This document shows positions 11,346 to 22,700 of a stretch of DNA of 64,000 bases, piece after piece. The stretch's first letter is position 1, and the number at the start of each line of letters is the position of its first letter. Location: NCBI RefSeq assembly GCF_042477335.2, contig NC_091255.1, positions 33,520,501-33,584,500 of the forward strand, read 5' to 3'. The stretch is from Ovis canadensis. Lineage: Eukaryota; Chordata; Mammalia; Artiodactyla; Bovidae. Position numbers and translations under genes: made by a program. The notes beneath the pieces are model-generated. The model searched no databases. It saw only the letters and a list, made by a program, of their open reading frames with translations, and was not told the origin of the DNA.

Positions 11346-12949
11346 ACTTTTCTTCCTTGGGTGTCTCTTTCGGGTTAAGAGCTAAAACTGCTCCCTGGGC
11401 AGGGCTGTGGCTGAAAGGATGAGGAATTTGGGGGAGTGGGAAGGGGACCATGGTGTTGGGCTTAGAGCCATGGTTCTGCCTCTGCCGACAGTCCCACAGC
11501 TGGCCACATCCTCCGGCTGGGCTCTGTCCTCTACCTGGCATCATCACATCATTATGAAGGTCAGTGCCAGGGCTCAGTCCCAACCCCACAGAGCTCCTAG
11601 GTCTGTCCTTTCCTGTTTGATCACCTGCCATTCTGGGCCACCCAGTGGAACTTCCCACATCCAGCTTTGCAGGCCTGCACTCAGCAAGCTGGAAAGAGGC
11701 AGCACAAGAACTTTCAGAATGAAATGTTTTCCTAACCCTCTAGTCACAGTCATTCATACCCAACACGACGATGCATATTTTTAGTCACTTCGCAGAATTG
11801 AAAACACACCTCGAAGGCGCCAAGGAACACCAGCTTGGGGATTAACTCTGCTCACAAGAGACAGTGGGGCGGACGTGGGGAGGGCTGCCTCGTGCTGCAT
11901 CACCCGTTGCCTATGCCATGACTCACTGTGGCCGACACCTTCACGAGATGCACCTGCCCATGGATGTGGGATCTGGAGCAGCCTGTGGTGGGAACTGAGC
12001 TCCCAGCCCAGGTATTGCACCAACCCCAGGTCAGTGCCAACTCTGGCACCTGCTAGCTGCACATCCATGCTGGGGTCATCTCTGGGCCCTGGAACCTGTA
12101 TGTGGAGCACAGGACATAATTCTGGTTCCCCAGGCTCTGTCTCGTCCTAGCATTCTGCCCTCAGCCCTTTGTACAGGATTTTCTTTTCAGTCAAAGCTGC
12201 AAACTCATGAACGGGGGACGGAGCTTAATAGAACCACAGCACCTCTGAGATGCGTGGCAGTGGAGAATGTAATCCCGAATACAGAAGCTACCCTGCCACT
12301 CTCCACAGGGGATGGGGCTCCCCGCTCCCCCAAGGGAGAACCTGGGGGACTTCCAGACCATCTAAAGCCTATCCTCCTATCTACTCCCAGAGAGAGAGAC
12401 TGACACCAGTTAGGTTTCTTGTCCAGGGTCATGCCACACACCAGGGCAGAACTGAGTTAGGGCCCAGCTTCCTGTCTCCCATTCAGGGCTTTGTCATGCG
12501 CTGCTGAAGCCTGATGATTGCGGTTACTGGGTCCTCAGGGGACAAGGCCCCCTTTTAATGCCCTGTTTCCAAGGTGTCCCAGTTGGAGTCCTGTCTCTCC
12601 CTGCCAGGGGCTGCCTCTCTGTGGGGCATGGGTAGGGTCTCGGTGTGCACACAGGAATGGGTCCAGGGGGAGGCTGGGGGCTGGATCTGAGTTTCCATGG
12701 GGAGGTGGGTGACATAACCTTCTGTGTCTGGTGAAGCCCTGGACCAAAACCCCCACCGATCATGCTTCTCGGTTCTTACAGTAGCCCTCCCTGAACTGAT
12801 TAAATCATGGCGGGTGCGTAGCTGCTGGAGCGGTCACGGGCTCTCCCACCCGCGCTCCTGACTTAACCATCTGAGACCCTCTCTCCAAGATGTCCACATG
12901 CCCTGAGCTCCAGCACCCGCAACTATCGCCCAGACTCTCCCCTGCGGTA

Positions 12950-13419
12950 GGGGGTGGAGAGGGAGGGCACTGAATGGGTGCCAGGGAGTTCTACTTCCCG
13001 CAGGCGGCCCCTAGCTCCGTGGTTCCGCACAAACCCCCTCCGGGTCCTTGCCAGCCTCGGCTGCCGCGCGGCTCCGGCGTGACTGCGCCCCAGTCGGGCG
13101 GGAGGGGCTCTGCGGCCCTGCCCCCTCTCCACCCCCCGGGGGCAGCACGTGTGGGGCGGGGCTGTGGTCCGAGCCCGGGGCTGATTGGGCGAGGGCCTGG
13201 TGGGCGGGGCCGGGCCGCAGCTGTCAGAGCGGCGGCGGCGGCGACCGCGGCGCATCGGGCTGAAACGGTGGCAGCGCTGCAGCCGGGGCCGGAGCGCAGG
13301 AGCCAACGGGGCCCGGCCGGGATGGTGCAGCGGCGGCTCCTCGGCGCACACACGCACTGAGTGGGCCCAAGCTGGGCCCCGCGCCCCCCGCGCCCCCCGC
13401 CGCCCCGATCCCGGCCGGC
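12950..13419 (+). promoter_or_regulatory. SPNS2: SPNS2 CpG-island promoter and 5' UTR
   Basis: CpG density rises sharply from about 12975 and stays high through the first coding exon to about 13800. Visible motifs are an E-box CACGTG (13146-13151), GC boxes (GGGGCGGGG at 13153-13161, GGGCGGGGC at 13202-13210) and an inverted CCAAT (ATTGG at 13184-13188). No TATA box is seen. Transcription probably starts near 13220-13300, which leaves a short GC-rich 5' UTR. The start point is inferred from motif spacing only. Confidence 0.7.
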
Positions 13420-13789
13420 ATGATGTGCCTGGAATGCGCCTCGGCGGCGGCGGGCGGCGCGGAGGAGGAGGAGGCGGACGCGGAGCGGCGGCGCCGGCGC
13501 CGGGGGGCGCAGCGAGGGGCCGGCGGTGGCGGTTGCTGCGGGGCGGGGGCAGCGGGCGCCGCTGGAGTCGCGACCGCCGACGATGAGGTGCAGACGCTGT
13601 CGGGCAGCGTGAGACGGGCCCCTTCCGGACCCCCCAGCACCCCCAGCACTCCCGGCTGCGCAGCGGCTGTCAAGGGCCCGGGCGCGCAGCAGCCCAAACC
13701 AGCCAGCTTGGGCCGCGGGCGGGGGGCAGCCGCCGCCATCCTCAGCTTGGGCAACGTGCTCAACTACCTGGACAGGTACACCGTAGCAG
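13420..13789 (+). CDS. SPNS2: SPNS2 coding exon 1 (residues 1-123 plus one base)
   Basis: It starts [13 protein letters not shown], then an acidic run, a run of six arginines, and Gly/Ala-rich sequence. It ends in helix 1 ([14 protein letters not shown]). Donor GTGAGC. Base composition is extremely GC-rich because the exon lies inside the CpG island. Confidence 0.96.
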
Positions 13790-16700
13790 GTGAGCGAGTG
13801 CCCCACCCAGTCCGAGAACCAGGACCCTCTGCCTGGAGGTACCCCGGGGCAGACCCCTATATCCAAGCCTTTCGTGGGGTCCCAAAGGCCTTCGCCTCAG
13901 GTACCACTGGGCAAGTGATGCCCCCAAGACCTACTGGTCCAATCCTGGGACCGCCTCCGCACCCCCCGGGCCAGGGGTAGGGGGAGTCCCCACCCCTGGA
14001 GTAGCCCGCGCATCCTCGCCAGCCCTTGACGTCCCATCCGTTGTCCTCTTCTCCGAGAGTCTCCTTTGCGTCTCTCTGCTTTCTGGCCTTCGCGACCCCT
14101 CCCGCCCCAGCCTCAGATTCCTGGGCCTCTCCTCCCCTTCCCCCAGCCCAGGCTGTCTGTCCGTCGGTAGCCGGTCAGTTCCTTCCTTCCTCCGCCGCCT
14201 CCACTCCCCTACGTGCGTGCCGCGAGTGCGCGCGCCCCTTGCGGGTGTGCGCCAGAGGAGACCAAGTGTGTGCTCGCGGGCGGCGCGGATGTGTGTGTGA
14301 GCGTGTGAGCGCGTGGCTGACAAAGGCTTGGGGCTGCGGGGAGTGGAGGGAGGGGCGGGGCGGGTCCGCGGCGCCTGGGGACCCAGGATGCGGTTTGCAG
14401 CTGGCCCTGGCTAGAGGCCTGAAGACTCTTCCCCTCTTCTCCGTCGCTTGGGGCCTGGGGTAGGGCGCAGGCCACTGGGGCAGGAGAGGGACTGCCTAGT
14501 CCTCTGTGAGCGTCTCCGCGAGCCAGCCTCTTCAGGGAGGGGGTAGGGGTCGATAGAACGACTGAGTTCTCGCCGGGAATCTGCTCCTCTGTGCTTGGTT
14601 GTGTGACCTTGGGCCGGTCTTAGCTGGTGTTTAGGTCTCTTCCCGGTTCTGAGGTGGTTGATCCTCAGACCCTCGGGATGAAACAGCCTTCTGGAAATTC
14701 TAGTCTGCTGGCTCCCCTCCCCCAGTTCTCAGGGGTCTGTGAGCAGGGACTTTTCCCTAAATTGAGCTGCTCCTGGGTGGAATGGTGCAGCCTTAAGAGA
14801 AAAGGACTTGGGCCAGACTTGCATGTGGGGGCTGTCTGCCATAGGAGACTAGTGACTGAATCCCTGACATCCTGGCCCGCTGGCCCCAGAACCACAGCTT
14901 AGTAAAATCTGCAACTACAAAAATGAAAAAAAAAAAAAAGGGAGAAATTTTGGACAGACTCTACAGAGAACTTTGTGCCCATGAGGAGGGGCACTTCCTG
15001 GCCTAAACCATTAAGCATGACGCCACCTGGGCCCCCCTTTCTGGGACTCAGTCTCCCTGTCTGTTGAATGGGGTTTTGTGTCAAGTGGAAGGGAGAACTC
15101 TGCTGGGAGAGCAGAGGCTTCTGCTTTCCCCGACTCCCACTTTCAAAATATTTTATCTCTCTGTTGCTCTCTGGGGGAAGTTGCAAGGGGGTACCCCTGG
15201 CACAAGTTTCTGGGGCGAGCTGTCCCCAGGGGACTCTTACTTTGGTCTGGTGAGCTGGAGTAGTCAGCACCATCCAAGCACACCAGCCCATCTCATGCAT
15301 GTGCCATCCTGTCTGGGACCTGGGAGCTTAGGTGCCACCCAAAAGAGGGGAGAAGTCAGAGAACATGGGTGGGGGGCGGGGGGCGGACCTGCGGGTAGTG
15401 CAACATCAACTTCTGTCCACAGATGAGCCAACCAAGGCCTTTGTCCACAATGGCTCAGAGAGGGCACGACAAAACTGGCGTTCTATCTAAATCTATCTAC
15501 TTGGTTCCCACCCTCTCAGCTGGCAATGAATGGCCTGCTTCTGGCTCTGTCATACCAACTTGTCTTTTCAGGCCCCAGACCACCTCCCCAACCTCCGGCC
15601 CCACCGACCCACACTCTGACATTCTTAGGGAAACCAACTCTGCTTAGTGGCTGAGGTGGGAGGGTGGAATCAAGGAGGGCTGGAACTTATCTGCCCCCAC
15701 CCCGACGGGGGTCCCAGAGTCAGAATGGGAGAATAAGATAGGAAATTTTTGGTAAATTGGTAACAGGGGGTGGAGCAGTAGGGAGGAAGGTCCTGAAAGC
15801 TCTGTGCAAACACTGCCTGAGCTGTGTATTCCCCTTCTGTCCCGCCAGGGAGGGCCAGGAGCTCCTGCTCCACCCCGCCCCCAGCACACAGCACACACAG
15901 ATTTCCTCTCCAGATAAGCCTGGCTCCCTCCCTCTCTCTTTACTGTCGATTCTCCTACCACCACCCCCTTGTTGCCAAGTTCAGTTTTCAGGAAGATTTA
16001 TTGTCTCTATGGCAACTACTATGGCTTGATGTGTCTTGGAAGGCAGGGGGCGGTTTGGGGGGATTGCAGGGGAGTGGTCATCTCAGGCTTCAGTCCACCT
16101 GTTGCTGACTGTCCAGCTGGGACAGATGAGGCGATGCTGACAGTCATCTTGGATATTTGCACTCACCTGATCCCTGAGAACCTCACCATCTGGCCCTGGC
16201 TCCCCCATCAAAAAAAAAAAAATGGGGAGAGTTCCCACACTCTTCCTTTCAATCCATCCTGTGCATTTCTGTTTTCATGGTATAGACCATTGGTCCAAAA
16301 GAAATATAAGGCAAACCACGAATATAATTTAACATGTTCTAGGAGCCACATTTTAAAAAGTAAAAAGAATAGATGAAATGAATGAACATTTTATTCCACT
16401 CACTGTATCCAACATCATCAACATAGAAGCTCTTGATGGGATGGTTTGCCTACTTTTCATGCTGAGTTTCAAAACTCAGTGTATTTTGCATTTATAGCAC
16501 ATGTCAGTTTAGACTAGCTGTATTTCAGGTTCCTAATAGTCATAGTAGCTTGGGGCCACCACGATGGATAATGAAGGTCTAGAGTCTTTGATGCCAGAGT
16601 TCATGTCCAGGCTCTTCAAATTCCCAGTTGTGTGACCTTGAGGATGTCGCCAGGGCCTTCCGGGTGATTACTTCCTCCCCTCTACCTCCCAGGGTTCTGG

Positions 16701-19700
16701 TGTAACTGAGAATGTCTCATGCCAGGGACAAGGCCAGACTCCTAGGAGATCTTCACTTTTCCTTGTTCTGCCCAAGCTGTGGCCCGATCATTGTGCCCTC
16801 CTATTTCTCGCTTTCTCACAGTTCCTTTTAGGATTCCTTGGCAAATCCCTCCCCCCCCCCCACTTCTTCACCAGGGCTGTTCTCCATCCTGGGAACTCCG
16901 GTAGGTTCTGCCTCCATCCTAGCATTCCCAGCGCCACCGCCACAGGGTGATCGAGCTAATTACGGCTTCTCTTTCTCCTCCTCCCCATGAGAACCCCCTG
17001 AGGGCAGCAGGCCTCAGAAGCAGGTGAGAAGGGCCAGGCTCCCACTCTGGCTTTTCTTACTGAGCATTGCTTCAGCTGGATGGAACTGAAATAGCCCAGA
17101 AACCACCTCTTAACCCTGCTTTCCACCTCCCTGGGTGGATGGGGACGCAGATGCTGGGAGAGAGCTGGCATTTATCCAAGGTCACATGGTAGGGCGGAGC
17201 AGGATCAGAACCCTCCAGTGTGGTCTTCTCTCCAGGGCAGGACAGAGCATGTCCCCCTGCTTCTGACCTGGAAAACTGGAGATTCTGCTGGCCAGATCGG
17301 AAGCCCTCTGGGCAGATGAATTTCAGCTTAGTTTAACAGCAGCAGTTTGAGCTCCCCTAGGGCACACGGCTCCCACTCCCAAGGCCCCTGTCAGCCTGGC
17401 AGCCACTCACTCTCCATTCTGAGCCCACCTGTGGCTGCCAGGTCAGGAGAAGGGGTGGAGCCTCTCATTTAAGGGTCCTGAGTCTCACCTTACCAGCGCA
17501 GCACCATGGTGCCTGAGAAGCCTGTGCCCCTGGGCTTCCATTCTTCCATCTGTAGAAGAGAAGCAGAGCTGAGGGTGTAGGAGGCAGCATTCTTTCCCTG
17601 GAACCAGGCCCAGCAAGAAGGAGTTGGCATGGCCCTGTTCATGGTTGCTGAATGACTATTTGAGAGCTGAGATTCTCCCCTAACTTCTCTGGGGGCACCT
17701 GTTCCCTTCCTGAGACCCAGTTTCCTTCCCTTTGATCCAGCCCCTTGGCAGACCAGGCACTTGAAATCGGGTGGAGCAGGGGCTGGTAAGGAGGAGAGGC
17801 AGAGCCCTGCCCTGGGGGAGTCTTTTCTGCCAAAGAAGCTGAGACTGGTATCCATGGCAACTGCTCACTAACACAAACCCAGAAGGAGAGAGGAGTACAG
17901 GGACCCAGCCTGGAATGCAGGCCTGGCAGGGACTGGGGGCTTCCCCAAACACCTGAGCTGGTGCAGGAAGGGCCGCCAAGCATGGGCTCTTGGCTCTTTT
18001 TCTTTTTCTTTTTGTCTGCTTGGTTGAATCTATCCAGAGCTAACACTTAGGGGAACGGAGGCTCCAGGCCTTCTGCAGTGTCACCTGAGTGTGTAGAAGC
18101 CAGGTCAGCCCCCATGCTCCGTGGCTATCTCTGTGGATAAGGATTATCAATGCCACTCCCGCCCTGCCCCCTCAGGTGGCTTTGTTTGACCCCTTGAGTG
18201 GGCCCTGCCTTGGTCACCACCAAGTCAGCACTACGTCAGGTCTGCAGGGTGGGGTGTCCCAGGGTCACATTCCAGAATGGCTGTCTAATAGGTCAGTGTC
18301 CAGGTGCACTGCTGGGCCGGCCTGGAATGCCAGCACCCCAGTGACTAACCACTAGCAGCCCATTTTCAAGCTCCTTTTTCCTCCTTAGGCACCTTCCGGT
18401 TGGATCTGTTGGCACCTCCTTTGTGCCATTGTCCTGTCCGAGAAGTGCCTTGAAACTTACTACCTTGGTTTGGAACTCAGGGCCAGTGACCGGCCCAGCC
18501 TGTGCCTTTGTTTCCCCTTTGTGAATGGGGCAGGAAGGCTGCAGAGTATAGCCTGGGCTGAGAGGGAGGTTGCAGGGCCAGAGCTGCTCAGAGAGGAGTT
18601 TCGTGTCCCTTCCCTGACAGGAAGTGGCTTTTGTTTCTGCCTGGGTGTGAAGTGAAGTTGCTCGGTCATGTTCGACCCTTTGCGATCCCATGGACTGTAG
18701 TCTACCAGGCTCCTCTGTCCATGGAATTTTCCAGGCAAGAGTACAGGAGTGGGTTGCCATTTCCTTCTCCAGGGGATCTTCCCGACCCAGGGATTGAACA
18801 CAAGTCTCCTGCATTGCAGGCAGGCACTTTACCGTCTGGGCCACCAGGGAAGCCCTGGGTGTGGGGACCTGAAATCCTGAGGGTGGATGGGGGTTGAGAG
18901 CACAGGAGGCAAAGAAGACACTGTCTTGATCCCCAGGCCCGTGGTGCTGGGCTCCCCATGGGCCCTGACGATCTCCTGGGCTGCTCCTGGCTTTGTCAGA
19001 GTTGCTGTGTGACATGAGGCAGATCCTGACCCTCTCTGAGCCTTGAATCCACAGTTGAAGATTTTGTTCCTCTTTTTCTGTGCTCAGGGTCTTGCTCCCA
19101 AGGGTAGTATGGGGCGCATGACTTGGTCTCAGGGACTCTCGCCTGCTAGACTTCAGCTCTGCCTATATCTCCCTTTCCCAAGATAGCCAGGTCTGTTTCC
19201 CTGTTGCTGCAGGGGCCAAACGTAGTTTTTGCTTATGGGCCTCAGTGGTGCCTCTGCCCTCCTTCCTGGAAGTCTTCCCTATGTCCCCTCCACTCTGTCC
19301 CACATCCACCATGGCCCCTACCCCTGTTATAGGCTAGCTGTTTCCCTCCAGCCTCAAGGATTGCTGAGCCTGGTCACCTCTGTGACCCCAGTACATGTGA
19401 GGGATGGGCATAGGCTTGGCGCTTGTTGGCCGACTATGTGGCAGAATTGAGTTGCCCGAGCCTGGCCTGACCCCAAAGCCCATCCTTCTGGGTTGAAGGG
19501 GCACTGGTAGGTTTGGATGACCCTGGACCAGGATAGGCCCCTGTGGCCAAGGCTGGGGCTTCTCTTGTGGTGGCCGGTGCTGCCCTTTTGTGCTGACCAG
19601 GGCTCACAATGAGCTACAAGCCTCGTGTCTCCAGGAAGGAAGTGGGGGCAGTGGTCAGTGTGGTCCCTGTCTGCCCCGCCCGCAGACCTGACAATGGGCT

Positions 19701-22700
19701 CCCTGGCTCCGTGCTGGGCAGAATGGCTCCTGTACATGCAGGAGGGCACTGGGGTGGTCCTGCCTCTTCTGCAGGTGGGGCACTGGAGGTGAAGGGCTGG
19801 TCCCAGGTCACACTGCCAGGTGGGATGAAGCAGGACGCTGGTCCTGGCCCTCTCTTGGTGGTTGAGGGGTTGGTGGAAGGAGCCCTAGGTGAAGATGTGG
19901 CTGAGGGCAGAAGCATTTCTTTTAGAGTGAGAAAGAAGCAAGAATGATGCACTAGCCAGTTTGGAGGTTAGCGGTGCGGGCCCCATCTCCTGCCTTGCCC
20001 TCAGTTCTCTGCCTCCATGGTGACCTTGCTGGGGTCTTCTCTCCCCCACCCCTCCGTCATGGAATCTTCATGATCCCTTCCCTGCCCAGCATGGACTTGC
20101 CAAATGGGGTCTCTGACTGCAAGGAGCACAGTTATGCTTTGTAAACTGTAGAGGGCTGTGCCTGGGGTGGGATGTTGTTACTTAGTCACTCACTGTTTGG
20201 AGCACCCAGGTGAGAGTGGCTGGTGTGGATGTTGAGAGGGGGCTGGCTGCAGCCTCTTTTCTGGTGTTTTTGGGGGTGAAATGGGGAGCACAGGCCAGAT
20301 GGGGGAGCTTGGAGGCCAGCTCAGCCTACCTCCCGCTTGGTCTTCTGTGGTCTGTTTCCTTCATCTTCTGAATCTCAGTTTCCCATCTGAGAAGTGGGAG
20401 TGGGTGTCGCCGGTCAACCTGAGCCCGCTCGCACAGCATACAGGGAGATGGCTGAGGGTTCGTGGGCTTGAGCCACGCCAGTCCGAGGTCTCTTATCTCT
20501 CCCCACCCTCGCTCCCCCCATACCTTCTTGGCCTCATCCTGGGTCTGTGTCCACACCGGCCACACCCTGCACGGGTCACGACAAGGTGTGGGCACCTTGT
20601 CCCCGACCCCGGTGGTCTCGGGAGGCCTTGAGCCAGAACAGGGCCGGAGAGGCTGAGATGGGAAAGGAGTGGCCCTGCAAAGCCCCCAAATTGCTACGGC
20701 TGAGTCCAGTTCCAGGAAAGCCGGCCCCAAATGATAGACCAGAACCACAGGCCAGAGGCCCAGCTGCCTGTCCCCGCCCACTCTGGGCAGAGAGGCTTGG
20801 TGGGGAGTAGGGGATGGGGTGGGGTGCTGGGCAAGGCTCTCTGCTCTCCTCAGGCTGGCAGGGTCTGCAGGCAGGGCTCTGGGTAGAGAGGGGTGCCATG
20901 GGTGCTCTTTAAGGGGCCACGTATGGAGTCTAGGTCTTCTAGGGAGAGGCTGAGACTGTGGGGCTGGGGTCCTATCCTCACGGTCCCTGCAGAGATGACC
21001 ACTAGGCTGTCCTGACATTGATGATCCAGATTTGTAGGCAGACGTGGGGGGTAGGAGGGAGGGTGTATATAGAACAAACTCGGTTAAGATTTAGGATGGA
21101 CACAGCAGGGATGTCTAGGGATTCTGGGTCACTCTCAGATGGGCAACCTGGGCCCCAGAATAGAGGCCAGATGCTCCCGGAGGTCACTCAGCTTGTCCCT
21201 GGGGGATTGGGGGTGGATCTTGCCCTGTGGACACTCTGGCGCAGGTAGAAGTGAGTGTGCTTGACAGCCCGGGTCCCTGGCTGAGGAACTGCCTTGGTCA
21301 GTCCCTTTCGGCTCAGGAAGGAGGGGGTGGGTGCTGGTGGGGCCAGGCTGTGGTTTCTTAGCCTGAGCCATTCAGAGCCAGGTCAGCAGAGCCAGGCCCT
21401 CAGGCCCCTGTAATTACCGGGGCGGGAGCTACGGCCCAGTATGGTAGCAGGGGTGAGACTTCCAGACTGAGCCAGGTGTGAGGCTTCCAAAGGGGACCAG
21501 GGTCCCTCTGAGAGGGACCAGCCAATGGCAAGCAGCACCCGCCATCTGCCCCCATTTTGGAGAAAAGAACACTGAGGTGGGGGTTCCCATTCTCCAGAAA
21601 CTGATCACAGGGCGGGGCTCTTGCCCCATGAGTTAATGATCTATGATCAGGTTTATAAGGTTTATAACACTTATTGACTACCTACTATGTGCCAGGCACC
21701 CTTCCAAGCATTTTACAGGATTAACCCATTTAAACTTCACAACAACTATATAAAGCAGATGTTAAAATTTATTCTTGTTATGGTATATAGATATACATAT
21801 ATATATGAATATTACTCAGCCACAGAAAAGAACAAAACAATACCATTTGCAGCGACATGGATGGGCCTAAAGATTGTTATGCTGAGTGAAATGCATCAGA
21901 CAGAGAAAGACAACTATCATATGATTCACTTATATGTGGAATCTAAAAAAAATGGTACAAATGAACTTATTTACAAAATAGAGTTACAGATATAGAAAAC
22001 AAACTTATGGTTTGTTACCAAGGGGGAAAGGCAAGGGGAGGGAAAAATTTGGAGATTGGGATTGACATGTATATTCTGCTGCTGCTGCTGCTAAGTCACT
22101 TCAGTCGTGTCCGACTCTGTGCGACCCCATAGACAGCAGCCCACCAGGCTCCCCCGTCCCTGGGATTCTCCAGGCAAGAACACTGGAGTGGGTTGCCATT
22201 TTCTTCTCCAGTGCATGAAAGTGAAAAGTGAAAGTGAAGTCGCACAGTCATGTCCAACCCTCAGCGACCCCATGGACTGCAGCCTTCCAGGCTCCTCCGT
22301 CCATGGGATTTTCCAGGCAAGAGTACTGGAGTGGGGTGCCACTGCCTTCTATACTCTGCTGCTGCTGCTGCTAAGTTGTTTCAGTCCTGTCCGACTCTGT
22401 GTGACCCGGTGGACTGCAGCCTACCAGGCTCCTCTGTCCATGGGATTTTAGTATATATAAAGTAGGTAACTAAAAAGAACCTACTGTATAGCACAGAAGA
22501 CTCTATTCAATACTCTATAATGACCTATATGGGAAAATAATCTAAAAATGAATGGAGGTATATGTATATGTATATATATGTATATATATATATATATAAC
22601 TGATTCACTTTGGTATCACTTAGAACTAACACAATATTGTAAATCAAGTATACTGTAATAAAAATTAATTTAAAAAAATAATCATTTTTACAGAGGAGGA

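Larger units (their letters stand above)
4321..12950. other. Intergenic region between SPNS3 and SPNS2
   Basis: About 8.6 kb without any supportable gene. It holds Bov-tA SINEs (5366-5684, 6507-6652, 11101-11310), an LTR-like block (about 5700-6350), MIR pieces (about 6365-6470 and 10960-11345), a CA repeat (about 8474-8510), and a long antisense L2 (9057-10450) broken by an L1 3' end. No promoter-like CpG cluster appears before about 12950. Confidence 0.7.

Noticed and set aside
12991-13866. A 291-codon minus-strand open frame across the SPNS2 promoter and exon 1.
   Set aside because: CpG islands rarely contain stop codons in any frame. The product is low complexity and runs through the promoter and exon 1.
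20326-21018. A 230-codon minus-strand open frame inside SPNS2 intron 1.
   Set aside because: Pro/Arg-rich, includes MIR-derived sequence at its end, and shows no domain or splice evidence.
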